A DNA stretch of 57,809 nucleotides from an uncultured bacterium (GCA_949290395.1 CASERQ010000007.1:1-57809), one strand, 5' to 3'; positions 1 through 9,410 are shown, numbered from the stretch's first letter. The notes: generated by a model not told the origin, from the letters alone. A program made the numbers and translations.

Positions 1-99
1 TATGGAAGTAGAAGCAAAAAGAATAAAAAACTAATAAATGATTTGGAGAAAGTAGTTGAAAGAGATATCACAGAAAATAAAAATAAATCCGAACAATAA
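1..99 (+). CDS. tnpA: IS607-type serine recombinase TnpA, C-terminal 32 residues (partial)
   Basis: Frame 1 is open from the first base to a TAA at 97-99 and reads YGSRSKKNKKLINDLEKVVE followed by a polar tail. A YGxRxxKNKK stretch near the end is typical of IS607 TnpA proteins, small serine recombinases that move the element. The coding end overlaps tnpB by 44 bases in another frame, as is common in this family. The catalytic serine and the DNA-binding domain would be upstream of the window. The identification rests on this short tail and the tnpB neighbour. Confidence 0.65.
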   Translation, partial: YGSRSKKNKKLINDLEKVVERDITENKNKSEQ

Positions 100-1342
100 G
101 CAAAAAACATATCTTTCAAAATGTTTTGGTTGCAAACGTTTAGCTTATAATTGGGGCGTTGAACAATATAACAAAGGTCTTGAAAAAGGCATTTTTAAAA
201 CCGGATATAACTTAAAGAAAGAATTCAATTCAATTAAGAAAACTATATTTCCGTTTGTTTATGAAGTTACTAAATACGCAACGCAACAGCCTTTTTTGCA
301 TCTCAATAAATCAATTAATGACAGTTGGAAAAACAGAAAGACAGGTGAAAAAGTTTCTTTGTCTTTTAAGAAAAAATCAACTCATGAAAGTTTTTATATA
401 GGTGGCGATCAAATTAAAATCGTCACAAAACCTACTTCAAATAAGCAGTATTTAAAGATTCCCTTATTAAAACAACCAATTAAATTAACGGAAAATTTGA
501 TTTTCAAAGGCAAGATTCTATCTTGTACTATTTCTCGCGATTATTCGCTTTATTATGTGTCATTTACGTTTTCTCTTTCAGAAGATGAACTATTTAAACG
601 AAAAGATAGATTGGTTAAAAAAACAAATAAAGCTGTTGGAATAGATTTAGGAATTAAATCAAATTTAACATTATCTGTGCCGATAAATATACATTTACCA
701 ATAAATATAAAAAAAGAAGATGAAAAACTTATTAAATTGGCTCGACAATTGGATAGAAAAGAACATCCAAGAACCAAGGGTGATTCTATCAAAAAGTCGA
801 AAAATTATATAAAAGCTTCTGCTCGTTTAGCTAAACAATATCTTCGAATTTCAAACATCAAAAAAGATTTTATTGAGAAGGTTTCTACTTTGATTGTTAA
901 AAACTTTGATTATGTTTGTATGGAAGACTTGAATGTTAAGGGGATGGTCAAAAATCATCATTTAGCAAAAGCTATAAGTAATTCTTCTTTCTATAAACTA
1001 AGGAATAGAATTAGTGAAAAATTAAATATGGTTGGGAAAACATTTATTTTGGCAGATAGATTTTTTGCTAGTTCTAAAATCTGCTCTTGCTGCGGTAATT
1101 ACAATTCCAACTTAAAACTCAAAGATCGTGTTTTTAATTGCGATTATTGTGAAGTGTCAATTGATCGCGATTTTAACGCAGCGACGAATTTACTTAAGCA
1201 TTTAATTAAAAAAATAGGTGGAGTTACCGCCGAATTTACGCTTGTGGACTTAACGGCTCTATCAAATGATTTTAACGCAAATCATTTGATAACTAGTAAG
1301 GTTGAAACAAGAAATCAATATAATTTTTATAGTTTTTTATAA
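56..1342 (+). CDS. tnpB: TnpB RNA-guided nuclease of an IS607-type element
   Basis: This 428-residue protein is a TnpB (OrfB) nuclease, the compact ancestor-type relative of Cas12 that cuts DNA guided by an RNA from the right end of its element. All three RuvC carboxylates are present: D197 in GIDLGIK, E290 in VCMEDLN and D372 in DRDFNAA. A CxxC...CxxC zinc ribbon lies between the second and third, so the enzyme looks intact. The start is TTG at 56: an in-frame TAG immediately precedes it and a GGAGA ribosome site lies about 8 bases upstream. The last 50 or so codons overlap a perfect hairpin that probably belongs to the guide RNA scaffold. Confidence 0.92.
   Translation: MKEISQKIKINPNNKQKTYLSKCFGCKRLAYNWGVEQYNKGLEKGIFKTGYNLKKEFNSIKKTIFPFVYEVTKYATQQPFLHLNKSINDSWKNRKTGEKVSLSFKKKSTHESFYIGGDQIKIVTKPTSNKQYLKIPLLKQPIKLTENLIFKGKILSCTISRDYSLYYVSFTFSLSEDELFKRKDRLVKKTNKAVGIDLGIKSNLTLSVPINIHLPINIKKEDEKLIKLARQLDRKEHPRTKGDSIKKSKNYIKASARLAKQYLRISNIKKDFIEKVSTLIVKNFDYVCMEDLNVKGMVKNHHLAKAISNSSFYKLRNRISEKLNMVGKTFILADRFFASSKICSCCGNYNSNLKLKDRVFNCDYCEVSIDRDFNAATNLLKHLIKKIGGVTAEFTLVDLTALSNDFNANHLITSKVETRNQYNFYSFL
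1261..1290 (+). ncRNA. Hairpin in the predicted TnpB guide-RNA (omega/reRNA) scaffold
   Basis: ATCAAATGATTT and AAATCATTTGAT pair perfectly over 12 bp around the 6-base loop TAACGC. It sits inside the 3' end of tnpB, 75 bp before the predicted right end. TnpB guide RNAs are known to be made from the 3' part of the gene and the element end, with the guide coming from flanking DNA. The full RNA boundaries cannot be fixed from sequence alone. A pure transposition-end palindrome is the alternative reading. Confidence 0.5.
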
Positions 1343-1548
1343 AAATTTGTAAGTTTGATATAACGGTTTTTATATTCTTCAATCCGTTTTTCAAGAACTG
1401 ACTTTGTTTCTTCAAGATTTTTGTGTGCGTTCCAAGTTAAAAACTTTGGTACATCTTCATTAGATGTCCAGTTTTTATAAATAGCGGGGGCGTCCTCTAT
1501 TACAAATTTTCTAAAATATAATCTAGGCGAAGTAAAGATTGCTTTCAT
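1327..1548 (-). pseudogene. GNAT (RimJ/RimL-type) acetyltransferase N-terminal fragment, interrupted by the IS607 element
   Basis: About 61 residues resemble the start of ribosomal-protein-type GNAT acetyltransferases: TSPRLYFRKF, a DAPAIYKNW helix and a W-N-A-H region before an EETKSVLEKRIEEYK helix. After residue 61 the family pattern stops and the frame runs into the insertion element, adding about 12 unrelated residues before a stop. The acetyl-CoA-binding core is missing, so the product should be inactive. The remaining part is expected on the other side of the element, outside this window. Confidence 0.7.
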
Positions 1549-1652
1549 GTTAATTACCGATAAAATTATACCAAAGATAAGTAGTAGAAAAGAAAGTTAT
1601 ATTCGTAAATAATTTTATGTGTTAAAAATAGGCCCTATTTTCACAATAAAAA

Positions 1653-1680
1653 TTGAAAACATAAGGTACTTTAATAATAT
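1653..1680 (+). promoter_or_regulatory. Promoter for the yesN-type operon
   Basis: TTGAAA (1653-1658) and TAATAT (1675-1680) are separated by 16 bp. Transcription would start near 1687, which argues for the ATG at 1713 rather than the ATG at 1683 as the start of the response regulator. Confidence 0.45.
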
Positions 1681-1712
1681 ATATGGCGAGAAAATTTGAT
1701 AAAATAATAAGC

Positions 1713-3302
1713 ATGTATAAAGTAATAATTGTAGATGATGAAAGCGTTGTAAGAGAGAGATTATATAATCAACTTCTTTATTTTTCTGATGATTTTGAAA
1801 TAGTTGGACAATTTGAAAATGGATATGATGCTTTATTAAGTGGCACACCATTAATGCCAGATTTATTAATCACTGATATTAAAATGCCTTATATTGATGG
1901 CATTGAACTTATTAAAAGAATGAAGCAAGAATTACCATTACTCCAAACCATTATTATTAGTGGGTTTGATAGTTTTGACTATGCTAAACAAGCTATATCT
2001 TTAGGCGTTATTGGTTATATTTCAAAACCAATTACAATAGATGAACTATCAGAGACAATTAAAAAAGCAAAAATTGCACTTGAAAAAAGGAATACTGTTG
2101 ATGAAAATCTTGAAGATCTTAAAAAGAGAGCTGATAGTGGTCTTAAGTTAATGCAAAATAATGATCTTTCTAAACTTATTACTTTAAAAGATATTCCTGA
2201 GAATTTTAAAGAAAAACTCAAAACTGATGAAATCAATCTAGATTATGAATATACAATTTTAGGAGCTGTTGATTTTGATGATGAAGTGACCCAAATTTCT
2301 TTTAATGAAATGGAACTCGTTAACTTCTATTTAGAAAAATATTTCGAAGAAGAATTTAAAGACACAAACCTTGATTATATTATTTTTGATAATGGCGAAG
2401 AATTTGGATTGTTCATGTTCTCAAACGAACCAATTCATAAAGAAAATCTTCAAGAAATTTTAGTTAGAATTTTAGCTAAAATTAAGCTTGGCTGTCATAC
2501 AAGCATGTCCATTGGTTTAAGTGAATTTAAACATAAAGATGAAAATAAGAGTTATCGTGAACTTTATCGTCACGCTTTAAGAACTTTAGAATATAGAACT
2601 GTTATTGGGCCAAATATTGTTATCTTCTTTGATGATATCAATAAAAACAAAACCACAACTGGTAAAGTAGATGAAAACGAATTTAAAAATATTACCTATG
2701 AAGTTTTATATGGAGAACTTGATGTTGCAAAAGAAAGAATTGAGAAGCTTTTAAAAACAATCACGACTGAAAACTTTAAAGAAACATATCTTTTCATTTT
2801 AAACAACCTTCTTGATTCACTTCTAAAAGCTTGTGTTAATTTACAAGCACTCTTTTTAAGATACATGACTTATGAAGAACTTTCTTTAAAGTTCCACTCA
2901 ATAAAAGTTAATGAACAACTTTTTGATTTTATCAATGGACTTGTAGATGAAATCGATAGAATTAATAAAGAAAGTAGACAAAGTGGAGTCGAATCTTCTT
3001 TTAGACAAATTCTTACTTTTATCGACAATAACTACGCAAAATCCGACCTTTCTTTAGAAGATGTTGCTAGTGAACTTAACTATTCAGTAAGTTATATAAG
3101 TGCGATTTTAAAAAAGAACAATACATCTTTCACTAAATATTTAACTGATGTCAGAATGGAGCAAGCTAAAGTCCTCTTAAGAAATCCAGATAATAAATTA
3201 TTAACTATAGCCACAAAAGTTGGCTATGATGATCCATATTATTTTTCACACTGTTTTAAGAAAAACACTGGAATCTCACCTGCTGAATATCGTAAAAAAT
3301 GA
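1713..3302 (+). CDS. AraC-family response regulator (YesN type)
   Basis: The 529-residue cytoplasmic regulator has an N-terminal receiver domain, with phosphoacceptor Asp55 in LLITDIKMP, a long middle region and a C-terminal AraC-type double helix-turn-helix ending in the YYFSHCFKKNTGISPAEY signature. The ATG at 1713 gives the usual receiver start MYKVIIVDDE; an in-frame ATG at 1683 would add ten residues but lies at the predicted -10 box. Its stop overlaps the start of the kinase gene (ATGA), so the two are translationally coupled. YesN/YesM pairs usually sense extracellular sugars. The target genes are not evident here. Confidence 0.9.
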   Translation: MYKVIIVDDESVVRERLYNQLLYFSDDFEIVGQFENGYDALLSGTPLMPDLLITDIKMPYIDGIELIKRMKQELPLLQTIIISGFDSFDYAKQAISLGVIGYISKPITIDELSETIKKAKIALEKRNTVDENLEDLKKRADSGLKLMQNNDLSKLITLKDIPENFKEKLKTDEINLDYEYTILGAVDFDDEVTQISFNEMELVNFYLEKYFEEEFKDTNLDYIIFDNGEEFGLFMFSNEPIHKENLQEILVRILAKIKLGCHTSMSIGLSEFKHKDENKSYRELYRHALRTLEYRTVIGPNIVIFFDDINKNKTTTGKVDENEFKNITYEVLYGELDVAKERIEKLLKTITTENFKETYLFILNNLLDSLLKACVNLQALFLRYMTYEELSLKFHSIKVNEQLFDFINGLVDEIDRINKESRQSGVESSFRQILTFIDNNYAKSDLSLEDVASELNYSVSYISAILKKNNTSFTKYLTDVRMEQAKVLLRNPDNKLLTIATKVGYDDPYYFSHCFKKNTGISPAEYRKK

Positions 3303-5014
3303 AAAACAGACATTTTTCAATTAGATTTAATTTAAGTTTTTATACAATTGTTTGCTTTTTTATTTTTCTTGCGACAATTTCTGGAATTGCTTCAGCAATT
3401 TATTCAACCTCAATTTCAAACATCATTGATAATCAAATTATTAACACTTCCAAGCAAGTTGTTTCTAACTATGAATTATATTTTACAAGTGCGATAGAAG
3501 TTTCTAATTCACTTCAAGCCAAACTTGATAATATGCTTGTTTTTGAAAATAAGCCTGCAGTTCAAAGTTATTTTGATGATGTTCGATTAATAAAAGGCGA
3601 AATTATTTCTATTTCTTTATATGATGAAGACGGGAATTATATCGTCGCAAATAGTGGATTTGATACTGAAGGAAAAGAAAATATTTATAATACTGATTCT
3701 TTCCAAAACGCAATCAATGAGCCATTAATTAATATTTTTAGTGCTGTTGAAGTTTCAGATAACCGCTACGCTTTCACTTTATCTAGAACATTATCTTTAA
3801 ATAGAGAAGGAAGAAGCGCTGTTGTTTTAATTGAATTTGATTTTACAAAAATTGTTCAACTAATTTATCAAAGTGATTTAGGTGAAAATGGACACATTTT
3901 AATTTATGACCGCGAATATAATGTTGTTTATTCTTCTGCACCAAGTTTTATCGAAGAAGATCTAAAAAGAGCCGAAGAACTTGTTTTAGGTACAGACAGC
4001 GTTTCAATAAATGGACAATATTTTAATTTATATATTTCAACTATTACACATACTGGTTGGACTGTTGCTGTTTTTACAAATAATTCTCAAGTTTATAATG
4101 CATTAACAAACTTTATTGTAATTGTTGTCATAATAACGATTCTTTTATCAATAGTTTATGCAATTATTGTTTATTACATTGTTAAACAAGTTACTTATCC
4201 TTTATATAGACTTCAAAGAGAAATGGATAAAGTCAGAGACTTAAACTATGAAGTTACAAGATCTAAAATTAGAAAAGGAAGTAAAGAAATTGTTCAACTT
4301 GATAATACTTTTAACGAAATGATGAAAAGAATTAGAGATCTTGCTTCTAAGATTGTTCAAGAACAAGAAAATCAAAGAAAGAGTGAACTTAAGGCCTTAC
4401 AAAATCAAATTAATCCTCACTTTTTATATAACACACTTGATTCAATTATCTATATGATTGATAAAGGCGAAAACAAAAAGGCAGAAGAAATGATTGTTGC
4501 TTTATCTAAGTTCTTTAGAATTTCTATCTCAAGAGGTAGAACAATTATTCCAATTGAGAAAGAGATTGAACACGTCAAAAACTATCTCTTAATTCAAAAA
4601 ATTAGATTTGGTGATGAATTTACTTATTCAATTGATGTTGATCCAGAGATTTATAATTACTATTCTATTAAACTTATTCTTCAACCTTTAGTTGAAAACG
4701 CAATAGAGCATGGTTTGAGTAAAAGTAATAAAGAAGGCGAAATTAAAATCAAAGGAAGAATTGATGATAAATTTATTATTTTAAGTGTATCTGATGATGG
4801 ATATGGAATAAGTGAAGAAAAACTTGAAGAGATTTATAAAAACTTACATGAAGAGAATGTCCATAAAGGTGTTGGCATTAAAAACGTCTACCAAAGAATT
4901 AAAATATATTATGGAGAGGAAGCTGATTTAAAGATTGAATCTATTCTTGATGAAGGTACAACAATCTCGATTTATATTCCAAAGGAGAAAGCAAAAAATT
5001 ATGAAGAGAAGTAG
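3299..5014 (+). CDS. Sensor histidine kinase (YesM/LytS-like)
   Basis: The 571-residue membrane kinase has an N-terminal membrane segment (about 12-35), an extracellular Cache-like sensing region, a second segment near residue 275-300, a HAMP linker, a His_kinase domain with phosphorylated His374 in NQINPHFLYNTL, and a C-terminal ATPase with the N box (QPLVENAIEHG) and G boxes. This is the normal YesM layout. It overlaps the regulator by four bases and the lipoprotein gene by fourteen, so the three form one operon and the lipoprotein may present ligand to the kinase. Confidence 0.9.
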   Translation: MKNRHFSIRFNLSFYTIVCFFIFLATISGIASAIYSTSISNIIDNQIINTSKQVVSNYELYFTSAIEVSNSLQAKLDNMLVFENKPAVQSYFDDVRLIKGEIISISLYDEDGNYIVANSGFDTEGKENIYNTDSFQNAINEPLINIFSAVEVSDNRYAFTLSRTLSLNREGRSAVVLIEFDFTKIVQLIYQSDLGENGHILIYDREYNVVYSSAPSFIEEDLKRAEELVLGTDSVSINGQYFNLYISTITHTGWTVAVFTNNSQVYNALTNFIVIVVIITILLSIVYAIIVYYIVKQVTYPLYRLQREMDKVRDLNYEVTRSKIRKGSKEIVQLDNTFNEMMKRIRDLASKIVQEQENQRKSELKALQNQINPHFLYNTLDSIIYMIDKGENKKAEEMIVALSKFFRISISRGRTIIPIEKEIEHVKNYLLIQKIRFGDEFTYSIDVDPEIYNYYSIKLILQPLVENAIEHGLSKSNKEGEIKIKGRIDDKFIILSVSDDGYGISEEKLEEIYKNLHEENVHKGVGIKNVYQRIKIYYGEEADLKIESILDEGTTISIYIPKEKAKNYEEK

Positions 5015-6032
5015 GTTTTGCAAGGTTTTTGCTGTTTTAGGCGCTATTTTTAGCTCTGCTTTAAGTTCTTGTTCTAATGGAAGTTTTCATATTTCTCTTT
5101 TTGTTTATACCAATAACGATACCTTTATGGCAAGTTTATCAAGTCAAATTCAAAATGTTTTATCTAAAGAATATGATCTTAGAGTTTATAATGGGGAAAG
5201 TTCACAAACTCTACAAAATGATCAAATTGTAAGCGAATTAAATGATGAAGAAAATAAATTTATGATTATTAACCTTGTTGATAGATTATCAGCTAAAACA
5301 ATTATTGAAAAAGCTAAACTTGATGAAACACCTATTATCTTTATTAATAGAGAGCCTTTAGAAAGAGATTTAGTTAATAATGATTTAGTTTATTATGTTG
5401 GATCAAAATACGAAAGTGAAGGTATCTTGCAAGGCGATATTGCAAACAAGTTTTTTGGTAGTTATCAAAATTTTTTAGAAAATTTTGATAAAAATAAAAA
5501 CAAGAAAGTTGATGTAATTCTTGTTAAAGGAGAGCAAACTCACCAAGATACTGAAAATAGAACTAAATATTCGGTTGAAAGACTTGAAGAACTTGGCTAT
5601 CAAGTGAACACTCTTGATACAAGATACTGTGATTGGAATAGAGAAAGCGCAAGAACTTATATTGCAGAAATTTATGAAGATTATCAAAACGATATTGATT
5701 TAATCTTTTCTAATAATGATGATATGGCTCTTGGAATTATTGATTATTTAAAAACATTAGATACTTATAAATCTAATTTACCTTTATATGAAGAATTTTT
5801 CCCTATAATTGGCGTTGACGCAACGGAGGTTGGACAAGAATCTGTTATGAATGATGAAATGTATGGGACAGTAAGAAATGATTTTGAAACCCAAGCTGAT
5901 ATTATTTATAAACTTGTGGATTTTATTATTAATGAAAGAGATTTATCTAAATTTCCTTATGTAATGGATGGGCCAAATTCATTCCATACTGATGGCATAG
6001 CAACAACTAAGGAAAATTTGCTTTCTTTATAA
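5001..6032 (+). CDS. Periplasmic-binding-type sugar-binding lipoprotein (MglB-like)
   Basis: A 343-residue lipoprotein with a short signal ending in the lipobox LSSC. The mature part has the two-lobe sugar-binding fold of galactose/ribose-binding proteins, including FSNNDDMALGIIDYL and PIIGVDATEVGQESV. A DKNKNKK segment could be a metal-binding loop as in galactose-binding protein, but this is uncertain. The start at 5001 follows an AAAGGAG ribosome site and the reading frame overlaps the kinase gene. No transporter genes lie beside it, so a sensory role with the YesM kinase is more likely than uptake; that role is inferred. Confidence 0.8.
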   Translation: MKRSRFCKVFAVLGAIFSSALSSCSNGSFHISLFVYTNNDTFMASLSSQIQNVLSKEYDLRVYNGESSQTLQNDQIVSELNDEENKFMIINLVDRLSAKTIIEKAKLDETPIIFINREPLERDLVNNDLVYYVGSKYESEGILQGDIANKFFGSYQNFLENFDKNKNKKVDVILVKGEQTHQDTENRTKYSVERLEELGYQVNTLDTRYCDWNRESARTYIAEIYEDYQNDIDLIFSNNDDMALGIIDYLKTLDTYKSNLPLYEEFFPIIGVDATEVGQESVMNDEMYGTVRNDFETQADIIYKLVDFIINERDLSKFPYVMDGPNSFHTDGIATTKENLLSL

Positions 6033-6077
6033 AAACCATGCAAATGTTAATTATTTTTTTAAAAAAGGAGATATATT

Positions 6078-8225
6078 ATGGACGTTATTTTAAGACTTGT
6101 AGAAGAATTAGGTATCGAAAAAAGGAAAATTGAAGCAGCTGTCAAACTTCTTGATGAAGGCAACACAATTCCTTTTATTGCTCGTTATAGAAAAGAAGTT
6201 ACCGGTAATTTAGACGATGCTGAACTTAGAAAACTTTCTGATAGATTAACCTATCTAAGAAATTTAAATGAAAGAATTGATACAGTTTTAAAATCTATTG
6301 AAGAGCAAGGTAAGTTAACTGATGAACTTAAGCATCAAATTGAAAATGTTAAAACATTAGCTGAACTTGAAGACTTATATCGCCCTTATAAACCTAAAAA
6401 GAAAACAAGAGGTAGCATTGCTAAAGAAAAAGGCCTTGAGCCACTTGCAAAAATTATTCTTGATGAAAACGTAAGTGTAAACCTTTACGAAGAAGCCAAG
6501 AAATATATCAATGAAGAGAAGAAAGTTTTAAGTGTTGAAGACGCAATAAATGGAGCAAAAGACATCGTCTCAGAAGTTATTAGTGATGACCCTTTAATTA
6601 GAAAGTTCATCAAAGATTTAATTTCTAAAAAAGGTATGATTCAATCGAAAGAAATTAAAAAAGATGAGAAAGATACCTATAAAATCTATGCTGATTATTC
6701 AGAAAGCGTTTCTTCTATTAAACCTCATAGATATTTAGCAATAAATAGAGGCGAAAACGAAAAATGTTTAAAAGTTAGTGTTGTTTATGATGATGATGAA
6801 GTCATCGCGTATATTCGAAAAAGATATAGCAAAAAGAAAGAATTTTTTGATATCTACACTGAAATTATCGCTGATTCTTTAAAGCGTTTAATTAAACCAA
6901 GCGTTGAAAACGAAATTAGAAATGATCTTTTTGATAGTGCTAGCGAAAAATCTTTTGAAGTTTTTAAAAAGAATCTTACAAGTTTACTCATGTATCCACC
7001 TTTAAAAAATAAAGATATTTTAGGCTTTGACCCAGGTTTTAGAACAGGTTGTAAATATGCTTTAATTGATAAACTTGGAAATCCAAACAAAAAGGTGATT
7101 GGTGTAAGTCATATAACTGCAAATTCTAAGGCTGAAGTTGAAGAAGCTAAAAAAAGACTTCTCCCAGTCTTAAAAAATAATCATATTGATTACATTGCTT
7201 TAGGAAATGGAACAGCAAGTAGAGAAAGCGAAGAAGTTTTATCTTCTTTAATTAAAGAAAATAATTTACCAACTAAGATTTATATTGTTAATGAAAGCGG
7301 AGCTAGTGTTTATAGTGCTTCAAAACTTGGCGAAGAAGAATTTCCAGATTTACCAGTTGAAAAAAGAAGTGCGATATCTCTTGCGAGAAGATTAATGGAT
7401 CCTTTAAGTGAACTTGTAAAAATTGATCCTAAATCAATTGGTGTTGGCCAATATCAACATGATTTAGACCAAAAAAGATTAGGTGAAGTCCTTGAAGGCG
7501 TCGTTGAAGATTGCGTTAATAATGTTGGTGTTAACTTAAATACAGCTAGTGTTTCTTTATTAAAGTACGTCTCTGGAATTAACAAAACCATTGCTCAAAA
7601 TATTTATAACTATAGAGAAAAGAATGGCGAGTTTAAAAATAGAGAAGAACTTAAAAAAGTTCCTAAACTTGGAGACAAAGCATTTGAACAATGTGCTGGT
7701 TTTTTAAGAATTGTTGATGGAGATGAGGCTCTTGATAATACTGGCGTTCACCCAGAAAGTTATAAGATTGCTAAAGAAATCATTAAAGAATGTAAAATTG
7801 ATTTAAAAAATGATGATGAAGAAACATTAAAGTTAAAATTATCATTATTTAATGAAAGTAAGTTTGCTCTTAAAAATGAAGTTGGCGAATTAACTTTAAA
7901 AGATATTATTAAAGAACTTGAAAAGCCAGGTAGAGATATAAGAGACGATGTAAAAATCGTTGAGCTTGATAACAACGTTAAATCAATTGAAGATTTAAAA
8001 GTTGGTATGATTTTAACAGGAACTGTTAGAAATATTGCTGATTTTGGAGCATTTGTTGATATTAATGTTCACCAAGATGGTTTAGTACATATTAGTGAAA
8101 TTTCTAACAAATATATTCGCCATCCAAGCGAAGTTCTTTCAATTAATGATATTGTAAAAGTTAAGGTAATTTCGGTTGACCCAGTTAGCAAAAGAATTGG
8201 ACTTTCTATCAAACAAGTAAAATAA
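6078..8225 (+). CDS. tex: Tex-family RNA-binding transcription accessory protein
   Basis: This 715-residue protein has the full Tex arrangement: N-terminal helical domain, YqgF-like core (LGFDPGFRTGCKYALID), helix-hairpin-helix repeats around SGINKTIAQNIYNYREKNG, and a C-terminal S1 domain (VGMILTGTVRNIADFGAFVD to KRIGLSIKQ). Tex is a conserved cytoplasmic nucleic-acid-binding protein linked to transcription. A strong AAAAAGGAG site precedes the ATG. It stands alone, between the sugar-sensor operon and the oxidative-stress genes. The length is normal for the family. Confidence 0.95.
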   Translation: MDVILRLVEELGIEKRKIEAAVKLLDEGNTIPFIARYRKEVTGNLDDAELRKLSDRLTYLRNLNERIDTVLKSIEEQGKLTDELKHQIENVKTLAELEDLYRPYKPKKKTRGSIAKEKGLEPLAKIILDENVSVNLYEEAKKYINEEKKVLSVEDAINGAKDIVSEVISDDPLIRKFIKDLISKKGMIQSKEIKKDEKDTYKIYADYSESVSSIKPHRYLAINRGENEKCLKVSVVYDDDEVIAYIRKRYSKKKEFFDIYTEIIADSLKRLIKPSVENEIRNDLFDSASEKSFEVFKKNLTSLLMYPPLKNKDILGFDPGFRTGCKYALIDKLGNPNKKVIGVSHITANSKAEVEEAKKRLLPVLKNNHIDYIALGNGTASRESEEVLSSLIKENNLPTKIYIVNESGASVYSASKLGEEEFPDLPVEKRSAISLARRLMDPLSELVKIDPKSIGVGQYQHDLDQKRLGEVLEGVVEDCVNNVGVNLNTASVSLLKYVSGINKTIAQNIYNYREKNGEFKNREELKKVPKLGDKAFEQCAGFLRIVDGDEALDNTGVHPESYKIAKEIIKECKIDLKNDDEETLKLKLSLFNESKFALKNEVGELTLKDIIKELEKPGRDIRDDVKIVELDNNVKSIEDLKVGMILTGTVRNIADFGAFVDINVHQDGLVHISEISNKYIRHPSEVLSINDIVKVKVISVDPVSKRIGLSIKQVK

Positions 8226-8311
8226 CTTATTGCAAAAAATTTGCATTAAGATTGAAAAATTAACTATCACTAACTAAACTATTTTTACTAGAATAAAGAA
8301 GGAGGAAGTTA

Positions 8312-8707
8312 GTGTATAGAGTAACTGAGCAAAGAAAAAGTATTGTTGATATTATTAAAAGATTAGGTCATTCAAACTTGAGTGAAATCTATAATGAATT
8401 ATCAAAAGAATACGATAAAATTGCTCTTTCAACGATATATCGCTCTCTAGAATCTTTAGAAGAACAAAAAGTAATTCGTAGATTGTCTTCTAAGTATGGT
8501 GAAGATTTCTATGAATATTTTGATCAAACTAAGCACGATCACTTTATTTGTTCTAAATGTGGCAAGATTTACGACATTCCAAAAACTAAACTCAGTTTAA
8601 AAAAACTCAAAGAAAATGGGTTTGAAGTTGAGGAAAGCACAACACTTATTTATGGAATTTGTAAAAATTGCTTAAATGAAACAAGTAAATGTCCTAGACA
8701 TTTATAA
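8312..8707 (+). CDS. Fur-family metalloregulator, PerR-like
   Basis: The 131-residue Fur-family repressor has a winged-helix DNA-binding half (STIYRSLESLEEQKVI) and a C-terminal metal/dimerisation half with HDHFICSKCGKIYDI. A second cysteine pair, CKNCLNETSKC, completes the structural zinc site. The start is GTG at 8312, seven bases after a GGAGGA ribosome site. The rubredoxin and rubrerythrin genes directly downstream are typical PerR targets in anaerobes, so a peroxide-sensing role is favoured over iron uptake control. No clear Per box was found upstream. Confidence 0.85.
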   Translation: MYRVTEQRKSIVDIIKRLGHSNLSEIYNELSKEYDKIALSTIYRSLESLEEQKVIRRLSSKYGEDFYEYFDQTKHDHFICSKCGKIYDIPKTKLSLKKLKENGFEVEESTTLIYGICKNCLNETSKCPRHL

Positions 8708-8722
8708 ATATAAGGAGGAATT

Positions 8723-8842
8723 ATGAAGAAATACTATTGCTTACTTTGTGGAATTGAATTCGAAAGTGCAGATGCTGATCCAGTATGCCCAGTTTGTGGT
8801 GCTACAGGTGAGAATTTACAAGAAGTTAAAGAAGAAAAATAA
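8723..8842 (+). CDS. Small rubredoxin-like iron protein (39 aa)
   Basis: The short gene follows a TAAGGAGGAA site and encodes MKKYYCLLCG...CPVCG with four cysteines in two CxxC knuckles (C6, C9, C22, C25), the FeS4 pattern of rubredoxin. At 39 residues it is shorter than ordinary rubredoxins (about 52), resembling the rubredoxin domain of rubrerythrin. Lying between perR and rubrerythrin, it probably passes electrons to rubrerythrin for peroxide reduction. The role follows from family and context. Confidence 0.8.
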   Translation: MKKYYCLLCGIEFESADADPVCPVCGATGENLQEVKEEK

Positions 8843-8867
8843 TAAAATAAGATAAAGGAGAATTAAA

Positions 8868-9410
8868 ATGGCAAATAAATACGCAGGTACATTAACCGAA
8901 AAGAATTTACAAACTGCTTTCGCAGGCGAATCACAAGCAAGAAATAAATATACATATTTTGCAAGTGTTGCTAAAAAAGAAGGCTATGAACAAATCGCAG
9001 CTATTTTCTTAGAAACAGCTGAGAATGAAAAAGAACACGCAAAATTGTGGTTCAAAGAGTTAGAAGGTATCGGAGATACAAAAGCTAACTTAAAAGCTGC
9101 AGCAGAAGGCGAAAACTATGAATGGACAACAATGTATAAAGAATTCGCTGAAGTTGCTGAAAAAGAAGGATTCAAAGAAGTCGCTGCTAAATTTAGATTA
9201 GTTGCTGATGTTGAAGCAAAACATGAAGAAAGATACAATAAACTCTTAAAAAATGTTGAACTTTGCGAGGTTTTCAAAAAAGATACAGGTATTACAATTT
9301 GGAAATGTAGAAATTGTGGATACATCTTTGTTGGAAAAGAAGCACCAAAAGTTTGCCCTTGCTGTGCACATCCACAAAGCTATTTCGAAGTTCACGCAGA
9401 AAATTATTAA
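8868..9410 (+). CDS. rbr: Rubrerythrin
   Basis: The 180-residue protein combines a ferritin-like four-helix diiron domain ([13 protein letters not shown]-type helix, [24 protein letters not shown]) with a C-terminal rubredoxin domain whose CRNCGYIF and [11 protein letters not shown] knuckles bind one iron. Rubrerythrins reduce hydrogen peroxide in the cytoplasm of anaerobes. The gene is third in the perR-rubredoxin-rubrerythrin unit and is followed by a strong terminator. Carboxylate and histidine ligands appear intact. Confidence 0.95.
   Translation: MANKYAGTLTEKNLQTAFAGESQARNKYTYFASVAKKEGYEQIAAIFLETAENEKEHAKLWFKELEGIGDTKANLKAAAEGENYEWTTMYKEFAEVAEKEGFKEVAAKFRLVADVEAKHEERYNKLLKNVELCEVFKKDTGITIWKCRNCGYIFVGKEAPKVCPCCAHPQSYFEVHAENY

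Larger units (their letters stand above)
1..1365 (+). mobile_element. IS607-family insertion element, left end outside window
   Basis: The unit holds the last codons of a serine-recombinase tnpA, overlapping a complete tnpB, which is the usual IS607 gene order. The right boundary is inferred from the broken acetyltransferase on the opposite strand: its similarity to the family stops after about residue 61, exactly at a GG dinucleotide (1365-1366). IS607 elements recombine at a GG-type 2-bp core and make no target duplication, so this GG is the probable crossover. A 12-bp perfect hairpin (1261-1290) lies near the right end. The left end and most of tnpA lie upstream of the window. Confidence 0.7.

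Noticed and set aside
8226-8311. Per box upstream of the PerR-like gene
   Set aside because: Only loose TTAACTA-type repeats were found, not the TTATAAT-n-ATTATAA palindrome.
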